A stretch of 64,000 bases of DNA from contig NZ_CAJYMB010000147.1 in assembly GCF_913775985.1 (NCBI RefSeq), positions 310,001-374,000 on the forward strand, given 5' to 3'. Origin of the DNA: an uncultured Pluralibacter sp. GTDB taxonomy: Bacteria > Pseudomonadota > Gammaproteobacteria > Enterobacterales > Enterobacteriaceae. Under the pieces are notes generated by a model. The model saw only the letters and a program-made list of their open reading frames with translations, did no database searches and had not been told where the DNA came from. The position numbers and the translations under genes were made by a program. How positions within the stretch are numbered: position 1 is the stretch's first letter; the number at the start of each line of letters is the position of its first letter. This document shows, piece after piece, positions 52,933-63,580 of this stretch.

Positions 52933-54255
52933 GTGTTTCTCGCTCAAGAAATTATTCGTAAAAAACGCGATGGTGGCGTGCTCAGCGATGAAGAGATCCG
53001 CTTCTTCATTAATGGAGTGCGCGATAACACCGTATCGGAAGGGCAGATTGCGGCCCTGGCGATGACCATTTTCTTTCACGATATGGCCTTCGAGGAGCGG
53101 GTATCGCTGACCATGGCGATGCGGGACTCCGGTACGGTGCTCGACTGGAAAAGCCTGCACCTCAACGGCCCGGTTGTTGATAAACATTCCACCGGCGGCG
53201 TGGGGGATGTCACCTCCCTGATGCTGGGGCCGATGGTCGCCGCCTGCGGCGGCTACGTGCCGATGATTTCCGGACGCGGCCTGGGGCACACCGGTGGCAC
53301 CCTCGACAAGCTCGAAGCGATTCCGGGATTTGATATTTTTCCTGACGATGCGCGCTTTCGCGACATCATCAGCGACGTCGGCGTCGCCATTATTGGCCAG
53401 ACCAGCTCGCTGGCGCCGGCAGACAAGCGCTTTTACGCCACCCGCGATATTACCGCCACCGTAGACTCGATCCCGCTGATCACCGCCTCGATCCTCGCCA
53501 AAAAGCTGGCGGAAGGGCTGGACGCGCTGGTGATGGACGTCAAAGTCGGCAGCGGCGCCTTTATGCCAACCTATGAACTTTCCGGCGCGCTGGCGGAAGC
53601 CATCGTCAGCGTTGCCAACGGCGCGGGCGTGCGCACGACCGCGCTGCTGACCGACATGAATCAGGTGCTGGCCTCCAGCGCCGGCAATGCGGTGGAAGTG
53701 CGCGAAGCGGTGCGCTTCCTCACCGGTGAATACCGCAACCCGCGCCTGCTGGACGTGACCATGGCGCTGTGCGTTGAGATGCTGCTCTCGGGTGGCCTCG
53801 CGAAAGACGACGCCGAGGCGCGAACGAAGCTGCAGGCGGTGCTGGACAACGGCAAAGCGGCAGAGGTCTTTGGCCGGATGGTCGCCGCGCAGAAAGGGCC
53901 GGCGGACTTCGTGGAAAATGTCGACAAATACCTGCCGACGGCGATGCTCAGCAAGGCGGTATATGCCGATACTGAAGGTTTTGTGGCCGCGATGGACACC
54001 CGCGCGCTGGGCATGGCGGTGGTTGGCATGGGCGGGGGCCGGCGCCAGGCCTCTGACGCTATCGACTACAGCGTCGGCTTCACCGACATGACCCGGCTCG
54101 GTGACAGCGTCGACGGACAGCGTCCGCTGGCGGTGATCCACGCCCGGGATGAGGCCAGCTGGCAGGATGCCGCCAGGGCGGTGAAGGCAGCTATTAAACT
54201 CGACGATCGGGCCCCGGAAGCGACGCCGACGGTTTATCGCCGCATCACGAAGTAG
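52933..54255 (+). CDS. deoA: thymidine phosphorylase DeoA
   Basis: A 440-residue enzyme, GTG start after GGAGG. '[51 protein letters not shown]' is the phosphate and nucleoside-binding signature. It cleaves thymidine and deoxyuridine with phosphate to the base plus deoxyribose 1-phosphate. It has the all-alpha domain followed by the alpha/beta domain. It lies 61 nt after deoC. It matches the E. coli length and order. Confidence 0.98.
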   Translation: MFLAQEIIRKKRDGGVLSDEEIRFFINGVRDNTVSEGQIAALAMTIFFHDMAFEERVSLTMAMRDSGTVLDWKSLHLNGPVVDKHSTGGVGDVTSLMLGPMVAACGGYVPMISGRGLGHTGGTLDKLEAIPGFDIFPDDARFRDIISDVGVAIIGQTSSLAPADKRFYATRDITATVDSIPLITASILAKKLAEGLDALVMDVKVGSGAFMPTYELSGALAEAIVSVANGAGVRTTALLTDMNQVLASSAGNAVEVREAVRFLTGEYRNPRLLDVTMALCVEMLLSGGLAKDDAEARTKLQAVLDNGKAAEVFGRMVAAQKGPADFVENVDKYLPTAMLSKAVYADTEGFVAAMDTRALGMAVVGMGGGRRQASDAIDYSVGFTDMTRLGDSVDGQRPLAVIHARDEASWQDAARAVKAAIKLDDRAPEATPTVYRRITK

Positions 54256-55575
<1,320 letters not shown>

Positions 55576-55581
55576 TATTGC

Positions 55582-55606
55582 GGCGGGCGATGCCCGCCCT
55601 TTTTTG
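55582..55606 (+). terminator. hairpin with T-run between deoB and deoD
   Basis: GGCGGGC-GAT-GCCCGCC and then CTTTTTT. As an intra-operon element it would reduce deoD transcription or protect the upstream mRNA end. Confidence 0.75.
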
Positions 55607-55629
55607 ATTTGAATGTAAAGGAAATAACA

Positions 55630-56349
55630 ATGGCAACTCCCCACATTAACGCTGAGATGGGCGATTTCGCAGACGTTGTGCTGATGCCGGGCGATCCGCT
55701 GCGCGCGAAGCACATTGCGGAAACCTTTTTTGACGACGTGCGCGAAGTGAACAACGTGCGCGGCATGCTGGGCTATACCGGCACCTACAAGGGCCGCAAA
55801 ATTTCGGTGATGGGGCACGGTATGGGCATTCCATCCTGCTCGATTTACACCAAAGAGCTGATCACTGATTTCGGCGTGAAGAAAATCATCCGCGTGGGCT
55901 CCTGCGGCGCGGTACGTCCGGACGTTAAGCTGCGCGACGTGGTGATCGGTATGGGCGCCTGCACCGACTCTAAAGTTAACCGCATGCGTTTTAAAGATCA
56001 CGACTTCGCCGCCATTGCGGATTTCGACATGGTGCGCGACGCTGTTGATGCTGCGAAAGCGCTGGGCATCGACGCCCGCGTGGGCAACATCTTCTCCGCC
56101 GATCTGTTCTATACGCCGGATCCGCAGATGTTCGACGTGATGGAGAAGTACGGCATTCTGGGCATTGAGATGGAAGCGGCAGGCATCTACGGCGTGGCCG
56201 CCGAGTTTGGCGCGAAGGCGCTGACGATCTGCACCGTGTCGGATCATATCCGCACCCACGAGCAGGTCTCCTCTGCCGATCGTCAGACCACCTTCAACGA
56301 CATGATTAAAATCGCGCTGGAGTCGGTGCTGCTGGGCGATAAAGCCTGA
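55630..56349 (+). CDS. deoD: purine nucleoside phosphorylase DeoD
   Basis: ATG 55630 ([31 protein letters not shown]) gives 239 residues. It has the hexameric PNP signature '[32 protein letters not shown]' and '[29 protein letters not shown]', with catalytic Asp in 'VSDH'. It splits purine (deoxy)nucleosides with phosphate. It is the last gene of the deo operon. AAAGGAAAT is the ribosome site. Confidence 0.98.
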   Translation: MATPHINAEMGDFADVVLMPGDPLRAKHIAETFFDDVREVNNVRGMLGYTGTYKGRKISVMGHGMGIPSCSIYTKELITDFGVKKIIRVGSCGAVRPDVKLRDVVIGMGACTDSKVNRMRFKDHDFAAIADFDMVRDAVDAAKALGIDARVGNIFSADLFYTPDPQMFDVMEKYGILGIEMEAAGIYGVAAEFGAKALTICTVSDHIRTHEQVSSADRQTTFNDMIKIALESVLLGDKA

Positions 56350-56359
56350 TTGATGAGTA

Positions 56360-56384
56360 AGCCGGGCGCGCGATGCGCCCGGCT
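56360..56384 (+). terminator. hairpin after deoD, between convergent deoD and lplA
   Basis: AGCCGGGCGC-GCGAT-GCGCCCGGCT, a perfect 10-bp stem 11 nt beyond deoD. There is no T-run; it may serve both strands. Confidence 0.6.
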
Positions 56385-56412
56385 GTAGCGGCTTTCGCAG
56401 CCGCTATCCTTC

Positions 56413-57429
56413 CTAGCGCACCGCCTGCGCTATCCACGCCGCCAGCTCCCGCAGCTCGGCTTCCTGCTGCGGATAGTCGGCAGTCAGGGTTTTACAGACC
56501 TCTTCCAGCGCGTCGGCGCGGTACTCGCAGCCTTCAAGCCGCGCGGCCAGCGCCTCCAGCGGGGCAGGATTGAGGCTGTCGGTAAATGCCTGCGCCCGGG
56601 TAATTACCCCTTTCTCCACGTCAAAATGCAGCTCTACGCCGCCCCAGCGAAAGCGCTCGTCCAGCTGGTGGGTGAAGGCCGGGGCCTGGCCGAAATTCCA
56701 CGCCCAGCTGCTCTGACGGGCGAAGGTATCCGCAAAGTTAGGCAGGTCCGGCGCGCGATCCGGGGAGATAACCTCCGCGTCCACTCGCTCGCCGTAGTGG
56801 GTGAAAAAGGCATCGGTCACCGCTTCGCAGATTTGCGCGTGGGTGATGCCCGGCAGCAGTTCGGTGAGATTAGCGACGCGGCCGCGCACGGAGGCAATCC
56901 CTTTCGCCTGCAGCTTCTTTTGGTCCGGATTAAGGTAGTTGGCAAGCCGGCTCAGGTCGGCGTTCAGCAGCAGCGTGCCGTGGTGAAATCCTCGATCCGG
57001 AGTTTCGCGGTAGGCGGAGCCGGAAATCTTGCGATCTCCTTCCGGGGTGCTGACCACCAGATCGTTGCGCCCGGAGGCTTCCGCGCTGACGCCCAGCGTC
57101 TTCAGGGCGGCGAGGACGATGGCGGTGGAGATGGTTTTGTCATACTCGGGCTTGCCGGCCATAAACGTGAAGCAGGTGTTGCCCAAATCGTGAAATACCG
57201 CGCCGCCGCCGCTGCTGCGCCGGGCGAGGCGCACGTTATCTTCCTCCATGCGCCGGGTGTTGCACTCCTTCCACGGATTCTGCGCCCGGCCAATCACCAC
57301 CGTGTCCGCGTTGCGCCACAGAAACAGCACCCGCTGGGTGGCGGGCATCTGGCGAAAGATGCACTCCTCCACCGCCAGGTTAAACCACGGATCGTAAGAG
57401 TCAGAGATAAGCAGGCGCAGGGTAGTCAT
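56413..57429 (-). CDS. lplA: lipoate-protein ligase A
   Basis: A 338-residue ligase, the same length as E. coli LplA. '[19 protein letters not shown]', the lipoyl-AMP site '[21 protein letters not shown]' and the catalytic Lys in '[12 protein letters not shown]'. The C-terminal accessory domain is present, up to '[11 protein letters not shown]'. It activates free lipoate with ATP and attaches it to E2 and H proteins. It is adjacent to ytjB (23 nt) in one transcription unit. The yjjJ gene between deoD and lplA in E. coli is missing here. Confidence 0.96.
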   Translation of the reverse strand: MTTLRLLISDSYDPWFNLAVEECIFRQMPATQRVLFLWRNADTVVIGRAQNPWKECNTRRMEEDNVRLARRSSGGGAVFHDLGNTCFTFMAGKPEYDKTISTAIVLAALKTLGVSAEASGRNDLVVSTPEGDRKISGSAYRETPDRGFHHGTLLLNADLSRLANYLNPDQKKLQAKGIASVRGRVANLTELLPGITHAQICEAVTDAFFTHYGERVDAEVISPDRAPDLPNFADTFARQSSWAWNFGQAPAFTHQLDERFRWGGVELHFDVEKGVITRAQAFTDSLNPAPLEALAARLEGCEYRADALEEVCKTLTADYPQQEAELRELAAWIAQAVR

Positions 57430-57452
57430 GGCAGATGTCCTTTCTGTGGAGG

Positions 57453-58100
57453 TCAGAGTGTTTTTTTATCGCTGTCGTCCTCTTCCTGCACCGCTTTACT
57501 GGCGGTGAGCAGGTACGGGGACTGCTGCCAGCGGGTGCGTTTCCCCTGCAGCAGCGTGCGCGTCAGCACGACGCCGATGGCCAGCGACAGCAGCAGCATC
57601 AGGCGCAAAATATTGGTGGTGTTATCCACCTGCTTTGCCTCGGTGGGCAGCGTGTGGGTGTCCAGTGTCAGGCGCAGGTAGCCGAGCGGCTCGTTTTTTC
57701 CGGCAATGGGTTCGACTATCTGCTGGTTGAAGTAGCCGCCCGCTTTTTTACCGTCCAGCGCCAGCCGGTCGCGGACTTTGACGCTCTCTCCCGCGTGGCC
57801 CACCAGGTAGCCCTGCTCGTCGTACACGCTGGCGTCGAGCACCCGGCTGTTGGTAGTGATCCGGGTCAGCAGCTGAGTGATGCGCTTTTCGTCGGGCGCT
57901 TCAGAGCGCATCAGCGGCGTAAGGTTGAGCGCAATCTGCTGCGCCAGCATGCGCCCCATCTCTTGCATCTGCGGGTTACGCTGGCGCTGGGCGTTCTGGC
58001 TGAACCACGAAGCGCCCTGCATCAGCGCCACCAGCAGGGCGAGACAGATCAGGACGATTGCCGCCCGGTGCAGCCGAAATTTTAGTTTTGCGCGAAGCAT
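57453..58100 (-). CDS. ytjB: YtjB (Smp) inner-membrane protein
   Basis: A 215-residue protein with an N-terminal membrane helix (residues 13-28), a periplasmic domain with '[41 protein letters not shown]' (a dCACHE/PAS-like or AhpA-type fold) and a second helix at about 166-182. It matches E. coli YtjB/Smp in length and sequence. The function is unknown. In E. coli it is next to and divergent from serB; here 4.5 kb of accessory DNA separates them. It is followed by lplA. Confidence 0.92.
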   Translation of the reverse strand: MLRAKLKFRLHRAAIVLICLALLVALMQGASWFSQNAQRQRNPQMQEMGRMLAQQIALNLTPLMRSEAPDEKRITQLLTRITTNSRVLDASVYDEQGYLVGHAGESVKVRDRLALDGKKAGGYFNQQIVEPIAGKNEPLGYLRLTLDTHTLPTEAKQVDNTTNILRLMLLLSLAIGVVLTRTLLQGKRTRWQQSPYLLTASKAVQEEDDSDKKTL

Positions 58101-58219
58101 AGCGTTCCTTTCAGGGTGAGCGCAGCAGGCATCAGAAGCGGTATTTCAGCGGGCAGAGGCCGCCCGCCGCGTGTGGCAGCAAGAGTACCATCTCTGTACT
58201 GGCGGTACAAAATGGCGGG

Positions 58220-59362
58220 TCAGGCCCGCAGTGAACGCCGGAAGAGGAGATACGCGAGGGCGGAAACAACCAGCGCCAGCACCAGCAGGGCGATAGCGTC
58301 CGGTGTCATATCCACCAGCCCGTAGCCTTTGAGCGCGATCCCGCGCGACAGGCGTAAAAAATAGGTGAGCGGCAGCAGGGAGCCCAGCATTTGCGACCAC
58401 GCGGGCATGCCGATATACGGCGTCATAAAGCCCGACAGCATGGTGGAGAGCAGAAAATAAAACGAGGCCAGCTGCATTGCCTGCAGCTGGCTGCGGGCGA
58501 GAGTCGAAAAAATAACGCCGGTGGCGAGGCTCAGGATCAGGAAAACGCCGAACAGCGCCAGCAGCGACAGCCAGCAGCCCTCCAGCGGCACCGCCATACT
58601 GTAGTGGGCAATCAGCAGCAACAGCAGCGCCAGCAGCGCGCCGAGCAGAAAGTAGGGCAGGGTCTTCCCCAGGATAAACTCCCCGGGAGAGATGGGCGAG
58701 CTGCGGATATGCACTAGCGAACCTGTTTCGCGCTCGCGCAGAATCGAAAGACTCGACATCAGGATCGTGACGATACTCAAAATCACGCCAGCCAGGCCGG
58801 GCACCAGGTTAAAGCGGGCCACGTTTTCAGGGTTGAAGCACTTGTGCACTATCAGTCCGGCAAGCGGCTGGCGGCTACTGCTGGCGTTGGGCGGCAGGCT
58901 TTCCATGTCACGCTCAAATACCGTGTCCAGCAGCGCCGCCAGCGCCTGGACTGCGTTGGCGGTAGCGAGCGGATCGGTTGCGTCGGTCTGCACCAGCAGT
59001 TGCGGCCTTTTTTGCCCCAGCAGATCCCGGGCGAATCCGGCGGGAATAATCACCACAATCTGCACCTTGCCCTGGCGAAAAAGCCGGTCGGCCTCTTTTT
59101 CCGCCGCCAGCGGCAGCAGATCGAAATAGCCGGTGTGGGTCATTCCGGCGATGAGCGTTCGGCTCAGGGAGGAGCGATCGTAGTCAATCAGCGCGCTTCT
59201 CACGTGCCGGGGATCGGTATTAACCGACAGGCCCAGCACGCAGAGGTTTATCACCGGCACGGCGAACAGCATGATAATCGCCAGCCTGTCCCGGCGAATT
59301 TCCAGAAATTCCTTCATCATCATGGCCAGAACCCGCCCGCAGCGCTGTTTTAATCCCTTCAC
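58220..59362 (-). CDS. ABC-2 type exporter permease (YhhJ/YbhS/YbhR-like)
   Basis: A 380-residue ABC-2 membrane protein. TM1 ('LAIIMLFAVPVINLCVLGLSV') is followed by a large extracytoplasmic region of about 160 residues ('DYDRSSLSRTLIAGMTHTGYFDLLPLAAEKEADRLFRQGKVQIVVIIPAGFARDL'), then five C-terminal helices. 'LVPGLAGVILSIVTILMSSLSILRERETGSL' and 'GSLLPLTYFLRLSRGIALKG' are family signatures. It overlaps the ATPase gene by 4 nt (ATGA). With the lipoprotein adaptor and ATPase it would form a tripartite drug or metabolite exporter. Only one permease is present, so it would act as a homodimer, unlike YbhR/YbhS. The substrate is unknown. Confidence 0.85.
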   Translation of the reverse strand: MKGLKQRCGRVLAMMMKEFLEIRRDRLAIIMLFAVPVINLCVLGLSVNTDPRHVRSALIDYDRSSLSRTLIAGMTHTGYFDLLPLAAEKEADRLFRQGKVQIVVIIPAGFARDLLGQKRPQLLVQTDATDPLATANAVQALAALLDTVFERDMESLPPNASSSRQPLAGLIVHKCFNPENVARFNLVPGLAGVILSIVTILMSSLSILRERETGSLVHIRSSPISPGEFILGKTLPYFLLGALLALLLLLIAHYSMAVPLEGCWLSLLALFGVFLILSLATGVIFSTLARSQLQAMQLASFYFLLSTMLSGFMTPYIGMPAWSQMLGSLLPLTYFLRLSRGIALKGYGLVDMTPDAIALLVLALVVSALAYLLFRRSLRA

Positions 59363-60270
59363 GGCAGCGGACCCTTTTTCATCAGGTGGGCAAAGGCATC
59401 CTCCAGCGAGGTGGCGGCTTTCTCAATGCGGTAGCTGCGCGGCAGCCCGCCCAGCAGGCTTTCAACCGGGCTGCTCTGCGGGCAGGTAATGTACAGGGTG
59501 TTGCTGTAAATGCTGGTCTGCTCCACGCTCTGACTCAGGCTCAGGCGATATTCAATGTCGCTCAGCGCCGGGCCGCGAATAGCCCAGGTGGCAAGTCCCT
59601 GCGCCGCAATAATGGTATCTGCCGTGCCGGAGGCCAACAGGCTGCCGCCGGCGATCCACGCCAGTTCATGGCAGCGCTCCGCCTCGTCCATGAAGTGGGT
59701 GCTGACCAGAATCGTGATGCCCTGCTGTGCGAGCGCGTGCAGCACGCGCCAGAACTCGCGCCGGGCGTGCGGATCGACCCCGGCGGTGGGTTCATCCAGC
59801 AAGATGAGCTGCGGGCTGTGCAGCATGCAGGCCGCCAGCGAGACGCGCTGCTGCCAGCCGCCGGAGAGGTGGGCGGCGAGCGCGTCGGCAAAGCCGGTCA
59901 GGCTGAATGCCTCAAGCAGCTGCGACACCCGCCGCTGCGGGTCGGCAATGGCGTGCAGCCGGGCGAGAAACAGCAGATTTTCCCGCACCGTCAGGGGTTC
60001 CCACAGCGAGAACTTCTGGGTCATAAAGCCGACCAGCGGCTTGATGCGGCCGCGCTGGCTGCGGATATTGTAGCCAAAGCAGGAACCGCCGCCGCTATCG
60101 GGCTTCAGCAGCCCGCCCATTATCCGCATTGAGGTGGTTTTGCCGCTGCCGTTTGGGCCCAGGAAGCCGGTGATTTTCCCGCGGCGAACGTTGAGGCTGA
60201 GGTCCCTTACTACCTGCCGCTTGCCGAAGGATTTACTCACCCGCTCCAGCGCAATCGCGTAATCCATCAC
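59359..60270 (-). CDS. ABC exporter ATP-binding protein
   Basis: A 303-residue ATPase: Walker A GPNGSGKT at 38-45, Q-loop Gln85, signature LSGGWQQRV at 135-143, Walker B/D-loop LLDEPTAGVD at 157-166 and the H-loop 'STHFMDE'. The C-terminal 80 residues ('SLSQSVEQTSIYSNTLYITCPQ') form an accessory domain as in YbhF-type and drug-resistance ATPases. It starts 4 nt inside the end of the adaptor gene and overlaps the permease by 4 nt, so the three are made together. Unlike YbhF/RbbA it has a single nucleotide-binding domain. Confidence 0.9.
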   Translation of the reverse strand: MMDYAIALERVSKSFGKRQVVRDLSLNVRRGKITGFLGPNGSGKTTSMRIMGGLLKPDSGGGSCFGYNIRSQRGRIKPLVGFMTQKFSLWEPLTVRENLLFLARLHAIADPQRRVSQLLEAFSLTGFADALAAHLSGGWQQRVSLAACMLHSPQLILLDEPTAGVDPHARREFWRVLHALAQQGITILVSTHFMDEAERCHELAWIAGGSLLASGTADTIIAAQGLATWAIRGPALSDIEYRLSLSQSVEQTSIYSNTLYITCPQSSPVESLLGGLPRSYRIEKAATSLEDAFAHLMKKGPLP

Positions 60271-61247
60271 AGCTTTACCTCCACGGGCAGGCCGGGCTTA
60301 AGCGCCGGGGAGGGGACCAGCGGCACCGCTTCCACCATAAACATCAGCCGCTCGCGCTGCTGCCGGCTGTAAATAACCGGCGGCGCGTATTCGGCTTTCG
60401 GTGAGATAAAGTTAACCTCTGCCGCCAGCGGCGCGCTGAGTCCGTCGGGCAGAAGACTGACTTTCTGCCCGACGGCGACGCTGTTGAGCCGGCGCGCGGG
60501 AACAAAAAAGCGGATTTTAAGCGCGTCCTGCGGCAGAAGAGAGAGCACGGGCTGCCCGGGGGTAATCACTTCGCCCGGGTGGGAGATAACGTCATAGACC
60601 ACGGCGGGTGCCGCCGCAACAAGCGTGCGCTTGTTGAGATCAATCTGGCGCTGCTCCAGCGCTTCCCGGGCGGCGTCAACCCGCGCCTGCTGGGCGAGGA
60701 TCTGGTCCTGGCGGGAGGGGAGGGCACTGCTTTCCCGCTGGGAGATAAGCTCGCTGACCCGCGCCTGCTTTTGCCGGCTTTCGGCCTGCGCCTGCTGAAG
60801 TTCAAACTCGGAGAGGTAGTCCCGCGCGCGGATTTTTTTATAGCGCTCCAGCTTTGACGCCGCTATTTTCGCGTCCTGCCGCGCCTGAGCGATGCGCGCA
60901 TCGGCGCTGTTAAGCTCCGGCCTGCGCTGGCCTTTGCGTAAATCCGCCAGCGTGGCCAGCTCCGCCTGCAGATGGCTCTCTTCAACCGCCACCTGCCTGT
61001 GCTGGCTGTCGCTATCGAGGCGCGCCAGCGCCTGACCCGCCTCCACCTGCTCGCCTTTTTTGACCTCCAGGGCGACAAGCCTGCCGGCGGTTTCCGGGGC
61101 GATATAAACAAAATCGCCCTCGGCGTAGCCCTGATAAACTTCCGGCAGTGCGCTGTCGCAGCCGCTAAGGCTCAATGCGGGCAGCAGCGCAGTTAACCAT
61201 GCCGCTAAATAAAACGCGTATTTTCGGGTAGTGCCGATAATATCCAT
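60267..61247 (-). CDS. HlyD-family membrane-fusion lipoprotein of the ABC exporter
   Basis: A 326-residue adaptor. The N-terminal 'AFYLAAWLTALLPALSLSGC' contains a lipobox (LSGC, Cys29), so it is probably lipidated. The biotinyl-lipoyl half 'YIAPETAGRLVALEVKKGEQVEAGQALARLD' is followed by a long coiled coil (about residues 75-200, with many Gln/Arg/Ala) and the second half 'VYDVISHPGEVITPGQPVLSLLP', then a beta-barrel domain 'FVPARRLNSVAVGQKVSLLP'. It resembles YbhG/YhiI. It is first in the operon and would link the permease to an outer-membrane channel such as TolC. No channel gene is nearby. Confidence 0.9.
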   Translation of the reverse strand: MDIIGTTRKYAFYLAAWLTALLPALSLSGCDSALPEVYQGYAEGDFVYIAPETAGRLVALEVKKGEQVEAGQALARLDSDSQHRQVAVEESHLQAELATLADLRKGQRRPELNSADARIAQARQDAKIAASKLERYKKIRARDYLSEFELQQAQAESRQKQARVSELISQRESSALPSRQDQILAQQARVDAAREALEQRQIDLNKRTLVAAAPAVVYDVISHPGEVITPGQPVLSLLPQDALKIRFFVPARRLNSVAVGQKVSLLPDGLSAPLAAEVNFISPKAEYAPPVIYSRQQRERLMFMVEAVPLVPSPALKPGLPVEVKL

Positions 61248-62077
61248 ATTCGGTACGGTATTTTCATTAATCCATTAAAAGTGCAGTTCTGCGAGAGGCG
61301 AAATTGGTCGTGGTGTTTAAGTAAAACCATCGCCCTGGCCGCTGCGCCGTTATTACAATGTCGGTATTATGCGAAGAACCTAACTTATTGGGTTAACTAA
61401 AACATGTCAATAATTCTGTTAAGAATGGATGGAAAAAGACTTTGGGTGCTGCGCTGGTTATTGAATAGTGTAATGACGTAACGTTAATCGATTGTTTTAG
61501 TTAGTTTGTTCATAAGCTGTGTTCTACTGTTCTCTTTAAGTTTGATATTGCAACTCGGTTTTTGTTTGCATGTTTATTTGTGTAATGGTTCGCATAAACT
61601 GCATAAAACTACGATGTCTGAAAATTAGAAAAAAGAAGGGCCTGTTGTTGTAATTCCTATTCCCTTCGCAGATATACGGTCCTGGGAATATTAGGTACCT
61701 TTTATCTGTATATTTTCTCTGCTATGCTGAAACGGACTTAGAAACAGCGGGAATATATGATGCCTGACTACACTCCCCAAAACTACTGCGTGACGGTTTC
61801 GGACGCCTTCCGGAACCACATAATGAACCTATTCACCCTAAGTAATACCGGCGTAAATGAATTTCCCCTTGTCATTTCCCGCGCCTCGGCTGGAGCCGAT
61901 GACACGTTACAGCCCTGGAATTCCAACAGGAAAGGAATTTGGAGCAAGAGACACAGAACCTTTGTGGCTACCCGGTGAGAAATTATCAAATGGTGATTTC
62001 GAAGCTGTAATATCGACAAAAAAATCTTGAAAAAGGTATTGATTATAAGGTTTGTGACTATTTAACAGGAGATGTTT
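61248..62077. other. AT-rich accessory stretch upstream of the immunity-like gene
   Basis: About 830 bases without a confident gene. A short frame (61857-62030, 57 codons) ends PGIPTGKEFGARDTEPLW then LPGEKLSNGDFEAVISTKKS, which reads like the end of a protein and could be a toxin tail. The ORF at 61757-61978 in another frame has no features. The left part carries the exporter promoter. Confidence 0.35.
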
Positions 62078-62338
62078 ATGATTGAAGCCAAAAAAATAGT
62101 AAGTCGGCAAGGTGATTTTATCTTATTGGAATCAAATGGGATATACTGCATTGATGTATTAATACCTAACTTTTATCCAAACTCGCACATAGACGTAAGC
62201 AAAACATTTATTCTTAATGATATAGATGAAAAAAATAAAAATAATATGGATTATTTGATTGGTTTGGCAGAGAAAATAAGAAAAGAATGGACTAAATACG
62301 CCGACAGAGAAGTAACCAATGTGAAAATAATACAATAG
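62078..62338 (+). CDS. small AT-rich orphan protein, possible immunity protein
   Basis: ATG 62078 has AGGAGA 5 nt upstream, giving 86 residues (MIEAKKIVSRQGDFILLESNGIYCIDVLI); an ATG two codons earlier overlaps the ribosome site. The protein is acidic/mixed, with a beta-rich N-terminal half ('DFILLESNGIYCIDVLIPN') and a helical end ('MDYLIGLAEKIRKEWTKYADREVT'). I recognise no family. Strong AT-bias against GC-rich neighbours and a preceding fragment that looks like a protein C-terminus are typical of orphan toxin/immunity pairs left behind by recombination. That is inference only. Confidence 0.5.
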   Translation: MIEAKKIVSRQGDFILLESNGIYCIDVLIPNFYPNSHIDVSKTFILNDIDEKNKNNMDYLIGLAEKIRKEWTKYADREVTNVKIIQ

Positions 62339-62605
62339 CATTGAGCACGTGCTGCTGTAGGTAAAGGTACGAGAGCACGCGCATCCCCCCCTCAAAGCCG
62401 TTTTCTGCTGGCAACTGCAGCCTCTTTTATGCCGCTGCGCGTAATCGATTGATCCTTAAAGCGTAAGCAGGACGGGCGATTGACGCCTGATGCAAGCCTG
62501 CGGCGCGGGCCGAACATTTTGCAGTTTACTGTTGCCAGAAGCGCTGGCGACAAGGTAGCCTCATGCGTTATTTTCCTGCCGTGAATCTGCATTTCTGGAG
62601 CCGTA

Positions 62606-63577
62606 ATGCCAAACAGTCTGACCTGGTGCGACCTGCCCGACGATGTCTCTATGTGGCCTGGACTGCCGCTCTCCCTTAGCGGTGATGAAGTGATGCCGCT
62701 GGATTACCACGCCGGGCGCAGCGGCTGGCTGCTGTACGGCCGCCAGCTGAATAAGCAGCGCCTGACCGACTACCAGAATCGGCTGGGCGCGGCGATGGTG
62801 ATTGTGGCCTCCTGGTGTGTGGAGGATTATCAGGTGATCCGCCTTGCGGGCTCACTGACGACGCGCGCAACGCGGCTGGCGCACGCCGCCGGGCTCGATG
62901 TGGCGCCGCTCGGCAAAGTGCCGCACCTGCGCACGCCGGGCCTGCTGGTGATGGATATGGACTCGACGGCTATCCAGATCGAGTGCATTGATGAAATCGC
63001 GAAACTGGCGGGGACCGGCGAGCTGGTGGCGGAAGTTACCGAGCGCGCGATGCGCGGCGAGCTGGACTTTACCGCCAGCCTGCGCCAGCGCGTCGGTACC
63101 CTCGAAGGGGCCGATGCTGATATTCTGCGCCAGGTGCGCGATACGCTGCCGCTGATGCCGGGCCTGGTACAGCTGGTGCTGAAGCTGGAAACCCTCGGCT
63201 GGAAAGTGGCTATCGCCTCCGGCGGCTTTACCTTCTTCGCAGACTATCTGCGGGACAGGCTGCGCCTTACGGCGGCAGTGGCTAACGAGCTTGAAATTCG
63301 CGACGGCAGGCTGACCGGCCACGTGACCGGCGATATTGTTGATGCCAAATACAAGGCGATGACCCTGCGGCGGCTGGCGGAAGAGTATGACATCCCCGCC
63401 GTCCAGACGGTTGCTATCGGCGACGGCGCTAACGATCTGCCGATGATCAAGGCGGCCGGGCTGGGCATCGCCTATCATGCTAAGCCAAAAGTAAATGAGC
63501 AGACGGAGGTCACTATCCGTCACGCCGACCTGATGGGCGTATTTTGTATTCTGTCAGGGAGTCTTAATCAGGAGTAA
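62606..63577 (+). CDS. serB: phosphoserine phosphatase SerB
   Basis: A 323-residue enzyme; E. coli SerB has 322. The N-terminal 90 residues are the ACT-like region, then the HAD core: nucleophile motif 'LLVMDMDSTAIQIECIDEIAKLAG' (DMDST), 'VAIASGGFTFFADYL' and 'VAIGDGANDLPMIKAAGLGIAYHAKP'. It performs the last step of serine biosynthesis. CTGGAG lies just before the ATG. It is 3 nt before the radA start, so the two are coupled. The region 62339-62605 upstream should contain its promoter. Confidence 0.97.
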   Translation: MPNSLTWCDLPDDVSMWPGLPLSLSGDEVMPLDYHAGRSGWLLYGRQLNKQRLTDYQNRLGAAMVIVASWCVEDYQVIRLAGSLTTRATRLAHAAGLDVAPLGKVPHLRTPGLLVMDMDSTAIQIECIDEIAKLAGTGELVAEVTERAMRGELDFTASLRQRVGTLEGADADILRQVRDTLPLMPGLVQLVLKLETLGWKVAIASGGFTFFADYLRDRLRLTAAVANELEIRDGRLTGHVTGDIVDAKYKAMTLRRLAEEYDIPAVQTVAIGDGANDLPMIKAAGLGIAYHAKPKVNEQTEVTIRHADLMGVFCILSGSLNQE

Positions 63578-63580
63578 ACC

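Noticed and set aside
61757-61978. 73-codon plus-strand ORF before the immunity-like gene
   Set aside because: Overlaps the better-looking 57-codon fragment in another frame; no ribosome site or domain.
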